Of a DNA stretch of 33,024 nucleotides, positions 1 to 9,928 are shown piece by piece. Each line of letters begins with the position of its first letter. Positions within the stretch are counted from its first letter, which is position 1. The notes beneath the pieces are model-generated. The model ran no database searches, had not been told where the DNA came from, and worked only from the letters and a program-made list of their open reading frames with translations. The DNA is from Mycogone perniciosa (lineage: Eukaryota > Ascomycota > Sordariomycetes > Hypocreales > Hypocreaceae). The translations under genes were made by a program, and so were the position numbers. The stretch covers positions 1 through 33,024 of the forward strand of contig JAOALB010000241.1 in assembly GCA_025331125.1 (NCBI GenBank), read 5' to 3'.

Positions 1-92
1 GGGGTTGATGATGGACTATGTTATTAATCGCAAAACGCTGGGGGGTATGTATGGTATGTAGTGGCGCGATTCAATCAAGTGAAGACAAAGAC

Positions 93-116
93 AAAGGCAA
101 AGGCAAAGGCAAAGGC
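93..116. repeat. Hexanucleotide microsatellite (AAAGGC)4
   Basis: Four exact tandem AAAGGC units read directly from the sequence; further imperfect AAAG/AC units lie just upstream. Confidence 0.9.
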
Positions 117-1296
117 AACAGGCGATATCGAAGAGACGACAGCAGTGGCATCAATCAATTGAAGAAATACCGACGATGGCAGACGCTTTAAACTTACGCA
201 GACCCATAGCTGGAAGCACCGGATAAGCAGCCCGGGAGGGAGGACGGAGTGCGAGTAGGCAGACAGACAGATCTCTGCTGATAAAATGACACCCGAATAC
301 CTATCACACCTATCGCGAGAACGGTAACGTCACCACAATTGGGGCAGACAGAGCCCAGGCCCTAGTCGGAAAAGCCTAAAGAGAGACCGTGGCAGCGGTG
401 CTTTCAGTGAGTGGCTCAGGAGGTTGCACGTAGGCAATCTGCAAATTCTAGACCAGATCAGTAATAGGCATTGGCCGGGCTGTGGGCAAAATGGTGGTGA
501 TGTGAGGAAGAGTGAGATTTGCTCCCAGACTTCCTTGGGAGGCCTCTCAATTGTATGTAGTACGGAGTACCTACGTAGTGGAAGAGCTACTACTTAGTGC
601 TGGCCCTCCGTACCGAGCGCTAGGGTCGCTACAGGGGATCCCATGTTCACCATGTGTTTGAGCTGGGGCCGAAACGGGCCAAGCTGGTACCCGACGAGTA
701 GGTAGGGGTAGCACCAGGGCAACACAAGGGCTTTTGAGACACTGATGGAAGACGTGCAGCTCAGCACTGTTGATCGGAGTCGCTTTCTCTCCTTCTCTGT
801 CTCTCTTTCGCCTCTGAAACACAGCTGATCAGCTGGCCAGTAGCAATAATGGTTCCTATTATATGATGCACGTTTCTGCAGGCATTGTAACATCCCCTTG
901 CCTTGCTTGCCTAGCTTCAGCCCAGCCAAACAGCCGTGAGACACACACTGCATACATACCTTAGTAGGTACGGAGTACATAGTAATAGTGAAAAAGCTTG
1001 GTGGGGAAACACAAAGCTACTTCGTACTACGTCATGCATCGCCGAACGCAGCAGCGCACACCTCTTCTTTCTTTATTCCACATGCCAATCATCGCAACAC
1101 CGCCTTATTCACGGGTATGTACGAAGTACATGCTAATAATTATCAACCGATCTCCTATCTAAAAAAAAAAAGCCCCAAGTCGAGCCTCATCACCGACTTG
1201 ACCGTCGTTCTTGGCACTCTCCTCTGGCGAAAACCGTCGGTGGGCTGTTAATCCGCCTAATAACGCCTGACCTGCTAGCCTGGGCGCGTCGTGTGA

Positions 1297-1332
<36 letters not shown>
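1297..1332. repeat. Tetranucleotide microsatellite (TGTC)9
   Basis: Nine exact tandem TGTC units, 36 bases, in the intergenic flank. The run opens a spurious minus-strand frame of repeated Asp-Arg-Gln-Thr that should not be called a gene. Confidence 0.95.
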
Positions 1333-1336
<4 letters not shown>

Positions 1337-1577
1337 CACTCGATAGTACTACTACCACCTAGATAGGAGGCGGCCCCAGCTTGCTTCGCCTCCCTCAACT
1401 GCTCCCAGGAGCCAGGCTGGAATTAAGCTTAAATCTTTCTTAAACCGGAACTATGTACCCCGGTTTTTTTCGGGTTTTTTTGCGATTTTTGATAGCCCCA
1501 GAGGCACAGCCAACCCACCAACTCGTTTGGTTTGTGATGCTTTCATGAACCTGCACAGTGCTCTGTGCCCACAGACG

Positions 1578-1603
1578 TACGAAGTACCCACAAGTACTTC
1601 GTA
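1578..1603. repeat. Perfect 10-bp inverted repeat built from two TAC-N3-GTA motifs
   Basis: The left arm TACGAAGTAC (1578-1587) and right arm GTACTTCGTA (1594-1603) are exact reverse complements with a 6-base loop. It could form a hairpin or bind a dimeric factor; function is unknown. Confidence 0.85.
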
Positions 1604-1954
1604 TACACAGACAGGAACGCTCTTCTCTGGATTAGGCGTAGTTCATTTCCACCCACATCCGATCTTATCGATAAGAGCTTCCGCTTGGCATCTCGGCAGA
1701 CAGGGGAGCTCTTCAAATCACGATTCAAATTAACATCATTGGCCAGCCAAACTGAACTCGGAGAATTTTCAATTTCAATCCCTTCCAATTCAATGCGCAA
1801 CTCGCATGCATTGCTGCGTTAATAATAGAAGGACTAGTCGTCGCCTGAAACATTGCATCATCATCATAACTGCCGTCAGCCCTATGTACTACTACCACTG
1901 CCACCGGCCGATACCACCAAGTCGTACTCCGTACCAGCCGCCCAGTGTCTCTTC

Positions 1955-4909
1955 TCATATTCCTCCATGAGCTGCGACACAATTGTTAGCCTCTTGTTCG
2001 TTGATCCGTCTTGGCAGGCTACGCTTCGCCACGAATTTGGAATCGCCAACTTACCAGCAGAATAAGCCAAAAACCACGTCAGCGACGCTCCGCCATCGAG
2101 CCACTGCGGATTGAACGTGCGCGAGCTAAAGAAATCCCAAGCCTTCTTGGGGTCAACAGACGCATAGCTGGCATATATGATCCCCTTCCACGCGTTACCA
2201 ATGTCATCTATCCGCCCGTCACTGAAGAAGGCGTTCCACTCCTCCCGGACAAATTCGTTGTCCCGCACAAACGGCGTCGGCGGAAGGATCGGAATCATGT
2301 GGATGCCTTGAATCGCCTCAATGTTCGGGTCGAAATATGTCGTATGGTCCACTTTGTTCTCAAACAGAATGCCTGCCACTTTGTTGCCAATAAACTGCTT
2401 CGGCTGTATCTTGTTGTCGTCCTTGTACAGATAGTAGTTCTGTAAACTGCGTGCGATGATGGCTAGTTGCAAGTTGCCCCTATTCCTGGTGTAAGCCAAC
2501 GCCCAACTCCCCCGAAGCATCCGCATCGCAACTTACCTCGCCTCCATGTTAGCATCGCCGCTGACCATACCCCACATCTTGATGGCATACGCGTGCATCA
2601 TGTCCTCCGAGCTTGACTCTTGGTTCTTCCCCAACTGTCAGCAAGATCCAAGCCTCATCACCTGTCAGAGTCCATCTACTTGCCTTGCCATCCATAGCGG
2701 CATAGAGACCGTGAGCCCAGCTGTGGCCGTGGTACCAGTCAAAATTGCGCCACATTGGGAACAACTCGTCTTTGGCACTGGGGTTGGCCACATCTCGCAC
2801 TAGAGAGTTGACATAATCCCGGTTGCCCTCGTTTTTTAAAAAAGAAGGATCAATATATGCGAGAGTAGCTGCCGAAAAAATATGGTAGCCTAAGTGGAAG
2901 TGGTGATCGTTATAGTATGTGTTTCCGAAATCAGCACCGGCGTTTCCCGTGACATAACTTGCGGAGGATACAATCCCACCCCAAGCAGCTGATACTGGTT
3001 AGTATTGGTCACCAGCGTCCACATGAAGCGCTTTGACTCACTCTCATGAACAAGGGGAAACTTTTGCTTGTTGGACGCAAATATGCCAAACGCTGCTTTT
3101 AGTTGCCCAAGCCCGGTCTCTGCCAGTGCCTTGTCCCCAAGCATCTCCTTGACAACGTACATGATTGTAGCAAACTTGGCTAGAGCCTACGAAAAAAAGT
3201 CAGTACGGATGGCAAAGTTGATCAAATGAAGGACATACCTTTCCGCTGAAGTACATGGAATCGAGGTTACTCTGAGCAATCATGTTTTGCGCCACCTCCT
3301 TTGCGGCGGCTGCTCGGATGGTACTCTTCGCGTGATCCGACAACTGCTCAAGACTTCCCTTCTTGGGATCCCAGGGAGCAAACGACATATTGACAGGCAT
3401 CGAGGGCTCAACCATGGTCCAATGGGATCCTTTGACCATGGTGACCAGACCTTTAGTAGTCGACTGCAGCTCCATCTTCTGCACACACTTCTTCGTAGCA
3501 TCATTGAAAGAGTCGATGTGGTGAGGGAGTGCATAGATGTAAAGACTTCCAGTTTCGTGCCCGTTTTTCTCAAAGTTGAACGAGTACGTTCCCTCACATC
3601 CAGAAACTGAACCAGTCAATGTGAGAGTCACAGGGAAGATTCCGGCACCATCGTCGAGAAGTGCCTCAGATCCTGGGGTTCCTGGGTCTTTACAGATTTG
3701 AATGACGCCATAAAAGGGCTTCGTTGACTCGGCCCGGCCATTGTTGATCACTTTGAGATCTAACGGATCTCCTTTGGTCCTCCAAGCGTAGACACGCCAT
3801 GTCGATCCGTCCTCCAAGTTGAACGTATACTTGGCCGTGTTGGGCTTGGGGTCCCGTGTTACCCGAGTCATAGTCTTGAAGTATACACCGGACTGGATGA
3901 GGGGAGTTGCGCCGTTAAACTGAGATGTGATGTATGCCATTCCTTGTACGAGTGGGAAGGAAATGGCCGGGGGTGAGGTGCTGTTGTGGCTGAGGTGAAC
4001 TCTTGCTGAGAAGGCTGTCATGCTGTCAATGGTGAGAGCTGTCTCCTGTCCAAGCTCTTTCGCCGATATGACCATGGATTGGATTCCGACAGGGTTGATG
4101 TAATAGGAGGAGGCTCCATTAAACCTCTCCTTTCCAAAAACCCGTTGGCTCGCCTCTACATGAGAGCACGCCATGCCCCAGCTGGCGGTAGCACCCTTCC
4201 CCCCCGCCCATGCTATCGAGTAGGGGAATGTGAAGGTTGGACACCGCTGGTCTTCTAGGAAGAAGTTGGAGTAGAATTTGTTGGTCTGGAGCGGCGTCTG
4301 TTGCTGGATTCCCTTGCGTGGTACCGGGTGGTCATTTCGGACTGGGATTTGCGAAGGCGGGGCCTTTGTGTCGATAGGATCGGCGAAGATGTCCTTTGAT
4401 ACCATTGTGGCCTTTGGGTAAACAGTTGTGGTTGTAGTGGTGACTGGAAGGGTCGCAGTGGCAGTTAAATGTGGCAGTCTGGGAGGTCTTGGTGGGATGT
4501 TGTATTTTGACCAGGCTGTTGCGTTCGTATCCGATAGGTTTGAGCAGCAGGTTGGGGAAATTTGAACCTTTTTGCTAGAAGCTGTACTCGTACTGACGCT
4601 GACGGTCTCGGAGAAATTGCCCTTATGACAACGTGACGTTGTAGTCTTGAGGGTGGTTGATTCAATGCTGATCGAATGGTTTGCAAAACTAGTTGGGTTG
4701 ATGACAAGTCTGTCTGCGGTCGAGGTCGAAGTCAAGGTCGAGGTCTCGTTAGCTGGAAAGTATGGTTGAGCCCCAAAAGGACGCTCGGGTCTGATGGCAC
4801 TTTTTGGAGACGCAGAACGGCCTTGGCCTATATCCAACCCGGCTCGAGCGACAGTTCCTTGAATAAAAGTTAGCCAGGAAAGCCATGATATGATATGATA
4901 AAGGGACAT
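1955..4909 (-). CDS. Secreted GH81 endo-1,3-beta-glucanase
   Basis: Family GH81 enzymes hydrolyse beta-1,3-glucan, serving fungal wall remodelling (daughter-cell separation in yeast Eng1) or digestion of foreign glucan. My spliced model has six exons: 4909-3239, 3186-3042, 2988-2684, 2625-2537, 2479-2055, 1971-1955, giving 883 residues. Residues 1-23 form a signal peptide. A Ser/Thr-rich linker follows to about 175. The GH81 domain then starts near the DHPVPR and TNKFYSNFF motifs. Hallmarks visible after splicing are PLVHETAWGG, DHHFH with Asp633 (matching the family's proposed general acid), FDWYHGHSWA and NQESSSED with Glu710 and Glu714 (matching the proposed base region). Introns 2 and 5 carry TACTAAC/GCTAAC branch points. 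Intron 3 begins with GC. Exon 6 is inferred from a strong GTAAGT donor and CAG acceptor; unspliced, the frame would run on to 1882. Family call is very secure, the last exon less so. Confidence 0.93.
2626..2683 (-). other. GC-AG intron (intron 3 of the GH81 gene)
   Basis: The 58-nt intron starts AAG|GCAAGT, the usual consensus of GC-AG introns, and ends GGGGAAG|AAC. Removing it joins DGK to NQESSSED, which matches the GH81 pattern. A CAG nine bases earlier abuts the CTGAC branch candidate and would insert LGK, so the AAG acceptor is preferred. Confidence 0.75.
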
Positions 4910-6111
4910 GATAGCGAGGTGTTGTGCATTGCCAAAGATACACTAAACATTTGAAAATCTTCTAAATCTTCAACAAAGATTACAACGCCTACTAAAGTGT
5001 AGGATGCTCGGCAATGCGTGAGAAGAACGATGTGAGAATTCCAATGTGTTGAGGAGGCTGGCTGGCCTTGATATGATATGTTTGGTGGGAAATGATTCAC
5101 AGCCATGCACCGAATAGGAGTCAAGAATGCAGAGCCGTTGCGAGGAGACAATCTGTTTGTGCTTTGCACGCACCTTTGTAAAATGTCTCTAAATTGGAAT
5201 GCTGTGGGTAGCGAATCCAGACATGCGAAGAGGCAGCACGCAACAAAAAAGGATAAAAGTACTGCTAGGAGTCAGAATAAGGTGTGTTTTAGGAAATGTT
5301 GTTGTTTGTTGAAGTAAGTGAACACAAGGCGTGACGTGAAGGTTGACAGATAGGCAGATGATGAAGGGGAACACCCGGGATATTTATCTTGTGTGCGGAG
5401 GGAGACACTTGATCGGCGGTTTTGCCAACTCTGCTAATCCTGGAAAGAAGACCCGAACAAGGAATGGAAAGTTTCCTCTCAGCTCACACTGTCTTTGTTG
5501 GCAGCCACTCACATGCGGCAGTTCGACTCTAGCCACGGGCACCTGGAGGAGAAAGCTCCTTCGTCTCTGCGCGTGATGAAGGCCGTCTTGCAGATCGTTG
5601 AAACAAGCCCAATCTGGCAATCGCGTCGGCGTCACCCGTCTGCCGGAGTGTTCAGGAGGCTGGCCCGTGTGTGGGTCACGGGCACCGTATCTTCGGCCCT
5701 CAATGTACTCCTTGACTCCGGAAGTCGATTATCTGCCGAGGTACCTGTTCGTCTGTCGCGCGGAGTTACTGCTGAAGCCAGCTTAAACTCAAAACTGGAG
5801 CGTGGACTAAAGTGTCTGTGTGGCGGAGTTGGTCCCGCTCTTCAACCAACATGCGACTTGGCATATCGAAGAAAAGGCGCATTGGAGAATACATAACCTC
5901 ATATGTCGGAAGACATTCCTAGTGTTTATACGTAATTCTATTCGTGTTCATCTCTTCAGCAAAGGCGGAATCTCTATTAAAGCGGCGGCGTAGACAGCCA
6001 GGCCGTCATTTCTCGAACATCACGCACAAGGCACATTGCCCTTCGCTCCCTTTCCCCCATTTGGTGCCCGTCGTTAAAAATAGTCGTGTCAACGCGTTTT
6101 CCGAATTAAAG
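4910..6111. other. Gene-free stretch: GH81 upstream region and Stn1 downstream region
   Basis: About 1.2 kb between the GH81 start and the Stn1 stop. Open frames such as 5495-5896 are arginine/serine/leucine-rich shadows with no domain I recognise. The part next to 4910 should contain the GH81 promoter and leader; no specific binding site can be assigned. Confidence 0.5.
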
Positions 6112-6946
6112 TTATAGGCCAAGTGCACTATATTTCCCCGTTGCCGCGCCGTCCCGAATGATCTTTTGCATGTTATCGGACATCCCGCTGTCGCGCGACT
6201 TACTGCTTTTTGCAGCCTTCTCCGACATCTTTGCTTGCTGTTGCGCCATTCCATCTTTGGCAATTGCCTTCACCAACCGTTTATTCTTTCGCTCGGCTTC
6301 AGCTTCAGACCGTTCAGCTTCCTTGCGGCACCGACGGATATCTCGTTCCCGAAGCACCCACGGTACTTCGAGGACATCGTGGCGGAACCTCGCTCTCTTT
6401 TCCCAAAGCGCTAATTCTTGCGCTGTAGTTTTTAGAAGGACCATTTTCTCGATGTTCATTTGCCGCTCGTCTCTGAACGTGGATATCCCCCCCTTGATGT
6501 CCACAACGGTGCCAACATCGATGCCTGGGCATGGTCCTGGATTTGGCGGAGCTTTCAGGTCCGACACAGTCTCAACCTGTTCCCCGAGAGTCTTCAGCTC
6601 ATCCTCTGCCCTCGTAACTGGGAGTTTGATCAAAGCCTGGATAGTTTGCCCGCTACTGTCGTCCACGGTGTAAAAGCGTCGGCCGGCGTTCTCGTCGATG
6701 GCAACAACTACCCCGACAATGCGTACCCATTTTATCGGGAGGTTCCTATAAAAATAAAAGTTTTCTCCTAATCTTAAGTTAATTGAATTTCCGAGGCATC
6801 GTCACTCGCATGTACCTACCCTCAAAGCCGGCATGCCGATCGAGAGCGTGAATCTCGGTAGCCCGCAACAGACACCAGGTATTCACAGTTGGCGAGAGAT
6901 GGAAGCAATATCGAGGGTAGATTGTGACCTTTGGTGCGTCGCTCAT
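6112..6946 (-). CDS. STN1: Telomere-capping CST subunit Stn1 (OB fold)
   Basis: Stn1 binds telomeric single-stranded DNA as part of the CST/RPA-like complex and acts in the nucleus on telomere capping and C-strand fill-in. Two exons: 6946-6820 and 6767-6112, split by a 52-nt GTAGGT...TTAG intron. The 260-residue product starts MSDAPKVTIYPRY. The Stn1 OB fold covers about residues 5-115, with the family blocks FYFYRNLPIKWVRIVG, VVVAID, GRRFYTVDDSSG and, further on, CPGIDVGTVVDIKG. The C-terminal third (about 165-245) is a charged Arg/Glu/Lys helix region, then a short tail. There is no obvious C-terminal winged-helix domain, in line with short Stn1 proteins of filamentous fungi. It lies 0.4 kb downstream of the J-protein gene on the same strand; this is ordinary fungal spacing, not an operon. 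Confidence 0.88.
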
Positions 6947-7352
6947 GGCATGGCTGTTTCAATGATTTCGTACACCAGGGAATCACGCGCACGTATCCAT
7001 GGTGGCGCGACAAGGTGTCGATTGTGCTTCGCGGTCATCATTCGGTACGTGATGATGAAAAGTCCAGGAAATGAAGATGCGTGCCTGATTATTAGAGGTC
7101 CAGGTCCGCGTTTTGGGTGTCGCGGGGTGACACAACCCCGCCAAATTCACTAGAGGCCGCCTGAACTATCCCAAGAGCACCTGCACCTTTTCATTGATAA
7201 TGTTTAAATAATTGAATGATTTGAACAACATCTAAAGTTCGGAGTTATTCATTCCCACAGTAAATTTGACGCCTTTGTCCCATTCGCCGGTCCCATAGCC
7301 GCCGTGATACCATTTGCTCCCTCAACTCCGCGCCACAAAATATCTACTGAAT
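6947..7352. other. Intergenic region, Stn1 promoter side
   Basis: About 400 bases between the J-protein stop and the Stn1 start. Both genes read leftward, so this should hold the J-protein 3' end and the Stn1 promoter. No motif or RNA gene is recognised. Confidence 0.5.
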
Positions 7353-8339
7353 TCATCGGCGAGACCTCTTGGGCCGGCCGCTAGACTTTACGCTCTCATC
7401 AGAGGTCTTTGACTTCTTCAACTTGGCTGCGGCAGCCTGAAATGCCTCCTCCGATGGCTCCTCCTCAATCTCCCGTTTCTTCCCCTTCTTCCCTTTGTTG
7501 CTACTAGCGCCGTACTTTTCTGCAATGCGATCCAGGAAGCCCTCGGATCTCTCTTTCTGCCTCCCCAGGATCAGAGCTGCCAGGTCATTCTCGGAACTGC
7601 CTTTGCCCTTCTTTCCCTTGGATTTGCTTCCAAAGAGCTTGTCGTGTACACCGATTTCTTTGGCATAGTCCTCGGCCTCCTTGGCTTCTGCCTTGGCAGC
7701 CTTGACGCGGGCTGCGCGCTTTTGCTTAGTTTCTTTCTTGTATGCAGAGAATTTCGGAACATCTCCCGTCTCAATAGCTTCGTCGATAATATTTCGAAAC
7801 CTCACATCATCCTCTACAACGTCGCTCAGCATGACTCGCTCGTAGACCTGGTCCATGTCTCCTTTGCATTCTTCATAGGCAATGAGAAGATCATCCTTCT
7901 CTTCATCAGAATTCTTGTACTGCTCGGCGAATTTCCTGATTGCTTCTTCGGATATGGAGTCTTTGAACTGCTCACGATAGTAATCACTCCAGTTGAAGCC
8001 CTTAGAGTCGACAATCGACTCGGCCGTTGATCCAGTTGTATCATATCGTCTTCTTCGGGCAGGGTCTGATAATATAGCATAGGCGAAAGCGATGGATTGG
8101 AAAATCGTATGTGCCTTTTCCTTTTCCGACTCTAGCACTTTGTCTGCAGCAACAATTGTCAGTGATATCATCTTCAACTGCAAGTTTATTGCACGCAACC
8201 CACCCGGGTGATTCTTCAATGCGGCCTTGCGATATGCGCTCTTGACTTGGTCAGCCGTTGCCGTTCGCTCCAGACCCAGGACCTCGTAGGGGTCTATTGT
8301 CGGTGGATCGCTATCAACAGCATCTTCATAATCCGACAT
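7353..8339 (-). CDS. DNAJC9-like J-domain co-chaperone
   Basis: A type-III Hsp40 that would stimulate Hsp70 ATPase; the animal homologue DNAJC9 is a nuclear histone H3-H4 co-chaperone. Exons 8339-8204 and 8143-7353 give 308 residues. The J domain spans about residues 15-90: DPYEVLGLE, the basic helix VKSAYRKAALKN, the HPD triad at 44-46, FQSIAFAYAILSDPARRRRYD. The central region (WSDYYREQF, ISEEAIRKFAEQYKNS, CKGDMDQVYERVMLSDV, DVRFRNIIDEAI) resembles DNAJC9. The C-terminus is rich in Lys/Glu/Ala with KGKKGKG and a terminal RPKRSRR, a likely nuclear signal. The 60-nt intron is stop-free and a multiple of three, so an unspliced frame also reads through, but only splicing creates HPD. It shares a divergent promoter with the deaminase gene. 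Confidence 0.9.
   Translation of the reverse strand: MSDYEDAVDSDPPTIDPYEVLGLERTATADQVKSAYRKAALKNHPGGLRAINLQLKMISLTIVAADKVLESEKEKAHTIFQSIAFAYAILSDPARRRRYDTTGSTAESIVDSKGFNWSDYYREQFKDSISEEAIRKFAEQYKNSDEEKDDLLIAYEECKGDMDQVYERVMLSDVVEDDVRFRNIIDEAIETGDVPKFSAYKKETKQKRAARVKAAKAEAKEAEDYAKEIGVHDKLFGSKSKGKKGKGSSENDLAALILGRQKERSEGFLDRIAEKYGASSNKGKKGKKREIEEEPSEEAFQAAAAKLKKSKTSDESVKSSGRPKRSRR
8144..8203 (-). other. In-frame, stop-free 60-nt intron interrupting the HPD codons
   Basis: Donor CCGG|GTGGGT and acceptor TGCTGCAG|ACAAA, with a CTGAC branch candidate. Splicing joins G to AC, making the Asp of HPD. Retention would insert 20 residues and change HPD to HPG. Confidence 0.85.
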
Positions 8340-8615
8340 CTTGAAGCCTCGACGTTACTTTTTCTCAACTGTGTGCGTGCGTGTGTGTAGCATGAAGCCT
8401 AGAGAGAAGGGTAGCCTGACACTTCTTTGAATTGGTCACGCGTTGAAGCGCGTCAAGAAGCCGTTTAGGTCAATGGGTCGGCTCGCGGAGCTCACCAACT
8501 GCCGATCTGTCGGAAGCCTGGCCCGAGCTCACCAGACACTCATCAGACAACCTGATTACCTGTAGATTTCTAATACTACTACAACCACAATTTCTCCATC
8601 ACAAAATAAAAAACA
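8340..8615. promoter_or_regulatory. Divergent promoter between J protein and deaminase
   Basis: A 276-base gap separates two outward-facing start codons, so both promoters must lie here. It contains a 10-base direct repeat, GAGCTCACCA, at 8488-8497 and 8525-8534, 37 bases apart start to start, and a GT-rich stretch near 8371-8389. Whether the repeat is a binding site is unknown. Confidence 0.6.
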
Positions 8616-9119
8616 ATGGCTTCTTCAACAAGCGATAATCACAAGACCGCAATGCAACATGCATTGTCATTAGCAAAAAAGTCTCCCCCAAAGCCGACTA
8701 ATTTCCGTGTCGGCGCTATTCTTGTGAGGCTCAATGACGGCCACATCACGGCAGAAGGATACACTCTGGAGCTGGAAGGAAACACACACGCTGAAGAATG
8801 CTGCTTGTTAAAGCTCGCAGACCAGCACGTTACATCTGAAGAAGGATTGGCGAGCATTATCACAACTCCACACGCCCTCTACACCACAATGGAACCCTGT
8901 TTCAAACGTCTCAGTGGCAAGCTACCTTGCGTTGAGCGAGTTCTCCGCCAGAAGTCCTGGATCAAGAAAGTCTATGTGGGCGTTCGTGAGCCAGAAACCT
9001 TCGTGGGAGAGAACACAGGCCGCAAGTTGCTCGAGGATGCAGGTGTGGAGGTTCACCACGTCCCAGGCTTCGAAGACGAGATCCTTGAGGTTGCAACGGC
9101 TGGTCACAACAAGGATTGA
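8616..9119 (+). CDS. RibD/Rib2-type CMP/dCMP-family deaminase
   Basis: A 167-residue, single-exon zinc deaminase. The zinc and catalytic residues are visible: His58 and Glu60 in THAEE, and Cys95 and Cys105 in EPCFKRLSGKLPC. The RLSG between the cysteines and the following YVGVREPETFVGENTGRKLLEDAGVEV are typical of DRAP (2,5-diamino-6-ribitylamino-pyrimidinone phosphate) deaminases of riboflavin synthesis, such as the deaminase half of yeast Rib2. Only the deaminase domain is present; no pseudouridine-synthase half is fused. The start ATG is preceded by an A-rich leader and no signal peptide is seen, so the protein is probably cytosolic. Riboflavin role is inferred from motif similarity; another cytidine-type substrate is possible. 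Confidence 0.85.
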   Translation: MASSTSDNHKTAMQHALSLAKKSPPKPTNFRVGAILVRLNDGHITAEGYTLELEGNTHAEECCLLKLADQHVTSEEGLASIITTPHALYTTMEPCFKRLSGKLPCVERVLRQKSWIKKVYVGVREPETFVGENTGRKLLEDAGVEVHHVPGFEDEILEVATAGHNKD

Positions 9120-9928
9120 TGTATTCAGAAGAACCGGTCAGGCGGAGGACTCTGCTACCACGTTTATTTATTTCCGTGGACAGCTGATGTCCAGTTTGTG
9201 ATCTACGACTGCTCTCAAATTGGGAAGTCAATGCTACTCAAGAGCAGTTTGCGCTTTGCCACCACAGCACAGCGCCGGAATGCACGGATGACGACACGCC
9301 TAAAACGGTGCGGAGACAGGAGCGGAGAATAAAACGCGGGGTTGTGGTGAGGCGACCACATTGGTTGGACACTTGTGGCTGCTGGCTGGAGAAGTGTTGG
9401 CCATCAGCTCCAGCAGCTGCATATTTCCTGTGGAGCACTTCGTACCGAATGCCAATTGAAATCCTCGTTTCCAAGATATTGACGAAATGGCACCATGATG
9501 TTGCAGAAACAGACTTGGCACCTCGCATCAGCAGTTCGCAGGATTCATCTCGAGACCTGACTGGGCATTGGAACACACCTCAAGAAGCCTAAGCGCCAGA
9601 TACAGGCTTAGATCCATGCAATCTGCATACTACTATCGTCGTGTCGGCTTGCAGCCGATCCCGTGGCGTCCATTGATGAGGAGAAAGCATTGCATTGCAT
9701 TTACCCCTTGTTGCGCGTGACGTTGTCCACAGAAACCTGCCACCAAGGCCATTGCCCAGCTCTTTTTGCACAACACAAATGGCTCCCATCCCCCAAATAG
9801 CATCGACTTCTCCAAAATCTCCAAACTATGTCAATGAGTCCCACTTTAAGAGCACCCAATGTTCTGTAGTTCACCTTCCCGTTCTTCAAACTTCGCATCA
9901 ATTCCCAATCTGATGCTGACCATCAAAC
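9120..9928. other. Intergenic region upstream of GH115
   Basis: About 800 bases between two plus-strand genes. The frame at 9308-9592 is a Trp/Cys/Arg-rich shadow without a domain. A TGA lies directly upstream of and in frame with the GH115 ATG, so that exon cannot be extended leftward. No signal-peptide exon is evident. Confidence 0.5.

Larger units (their letters stand above)
1..1954. other. Gene-free left flank with simple repeats
   Basis: I find no convincing gene here. The longest open frames (for example 594-980 on the minus strand) have no recognisable domain and low-complexity composition. The stretch holds two microsatellites, a poly-A run near 1162-1171, and seven exact copies of the TAC-N3-GTA motif (561, 969, 1018, 1120, 1578, 1595, 1925). 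The right end is the 3' flank of the GH81 gene. Confidence 0.6.

Noticed and set aside
594..980. 128-codon minus-strand frame in the left flank
   Set aside because: No domain, contains a basic low-complexity run, and overlaps TAC-N3-GTA motifs that are otherwise strictly non-coding.
2627..2640. CAG acceptor nine bases upstream of the chosen one in GH81 intron 3
   Set aside because: It directly follows the CTGAC branch candidate, leaving too little space, and would insert LGK before NQES against the family pattern.
5495..5896. 133-codon plus-strand frame upstream of GH81
   Set aside because: Arg/Leu/Ser-rich composition, no recognisable domain, competing frames on both strands; treated as chance.
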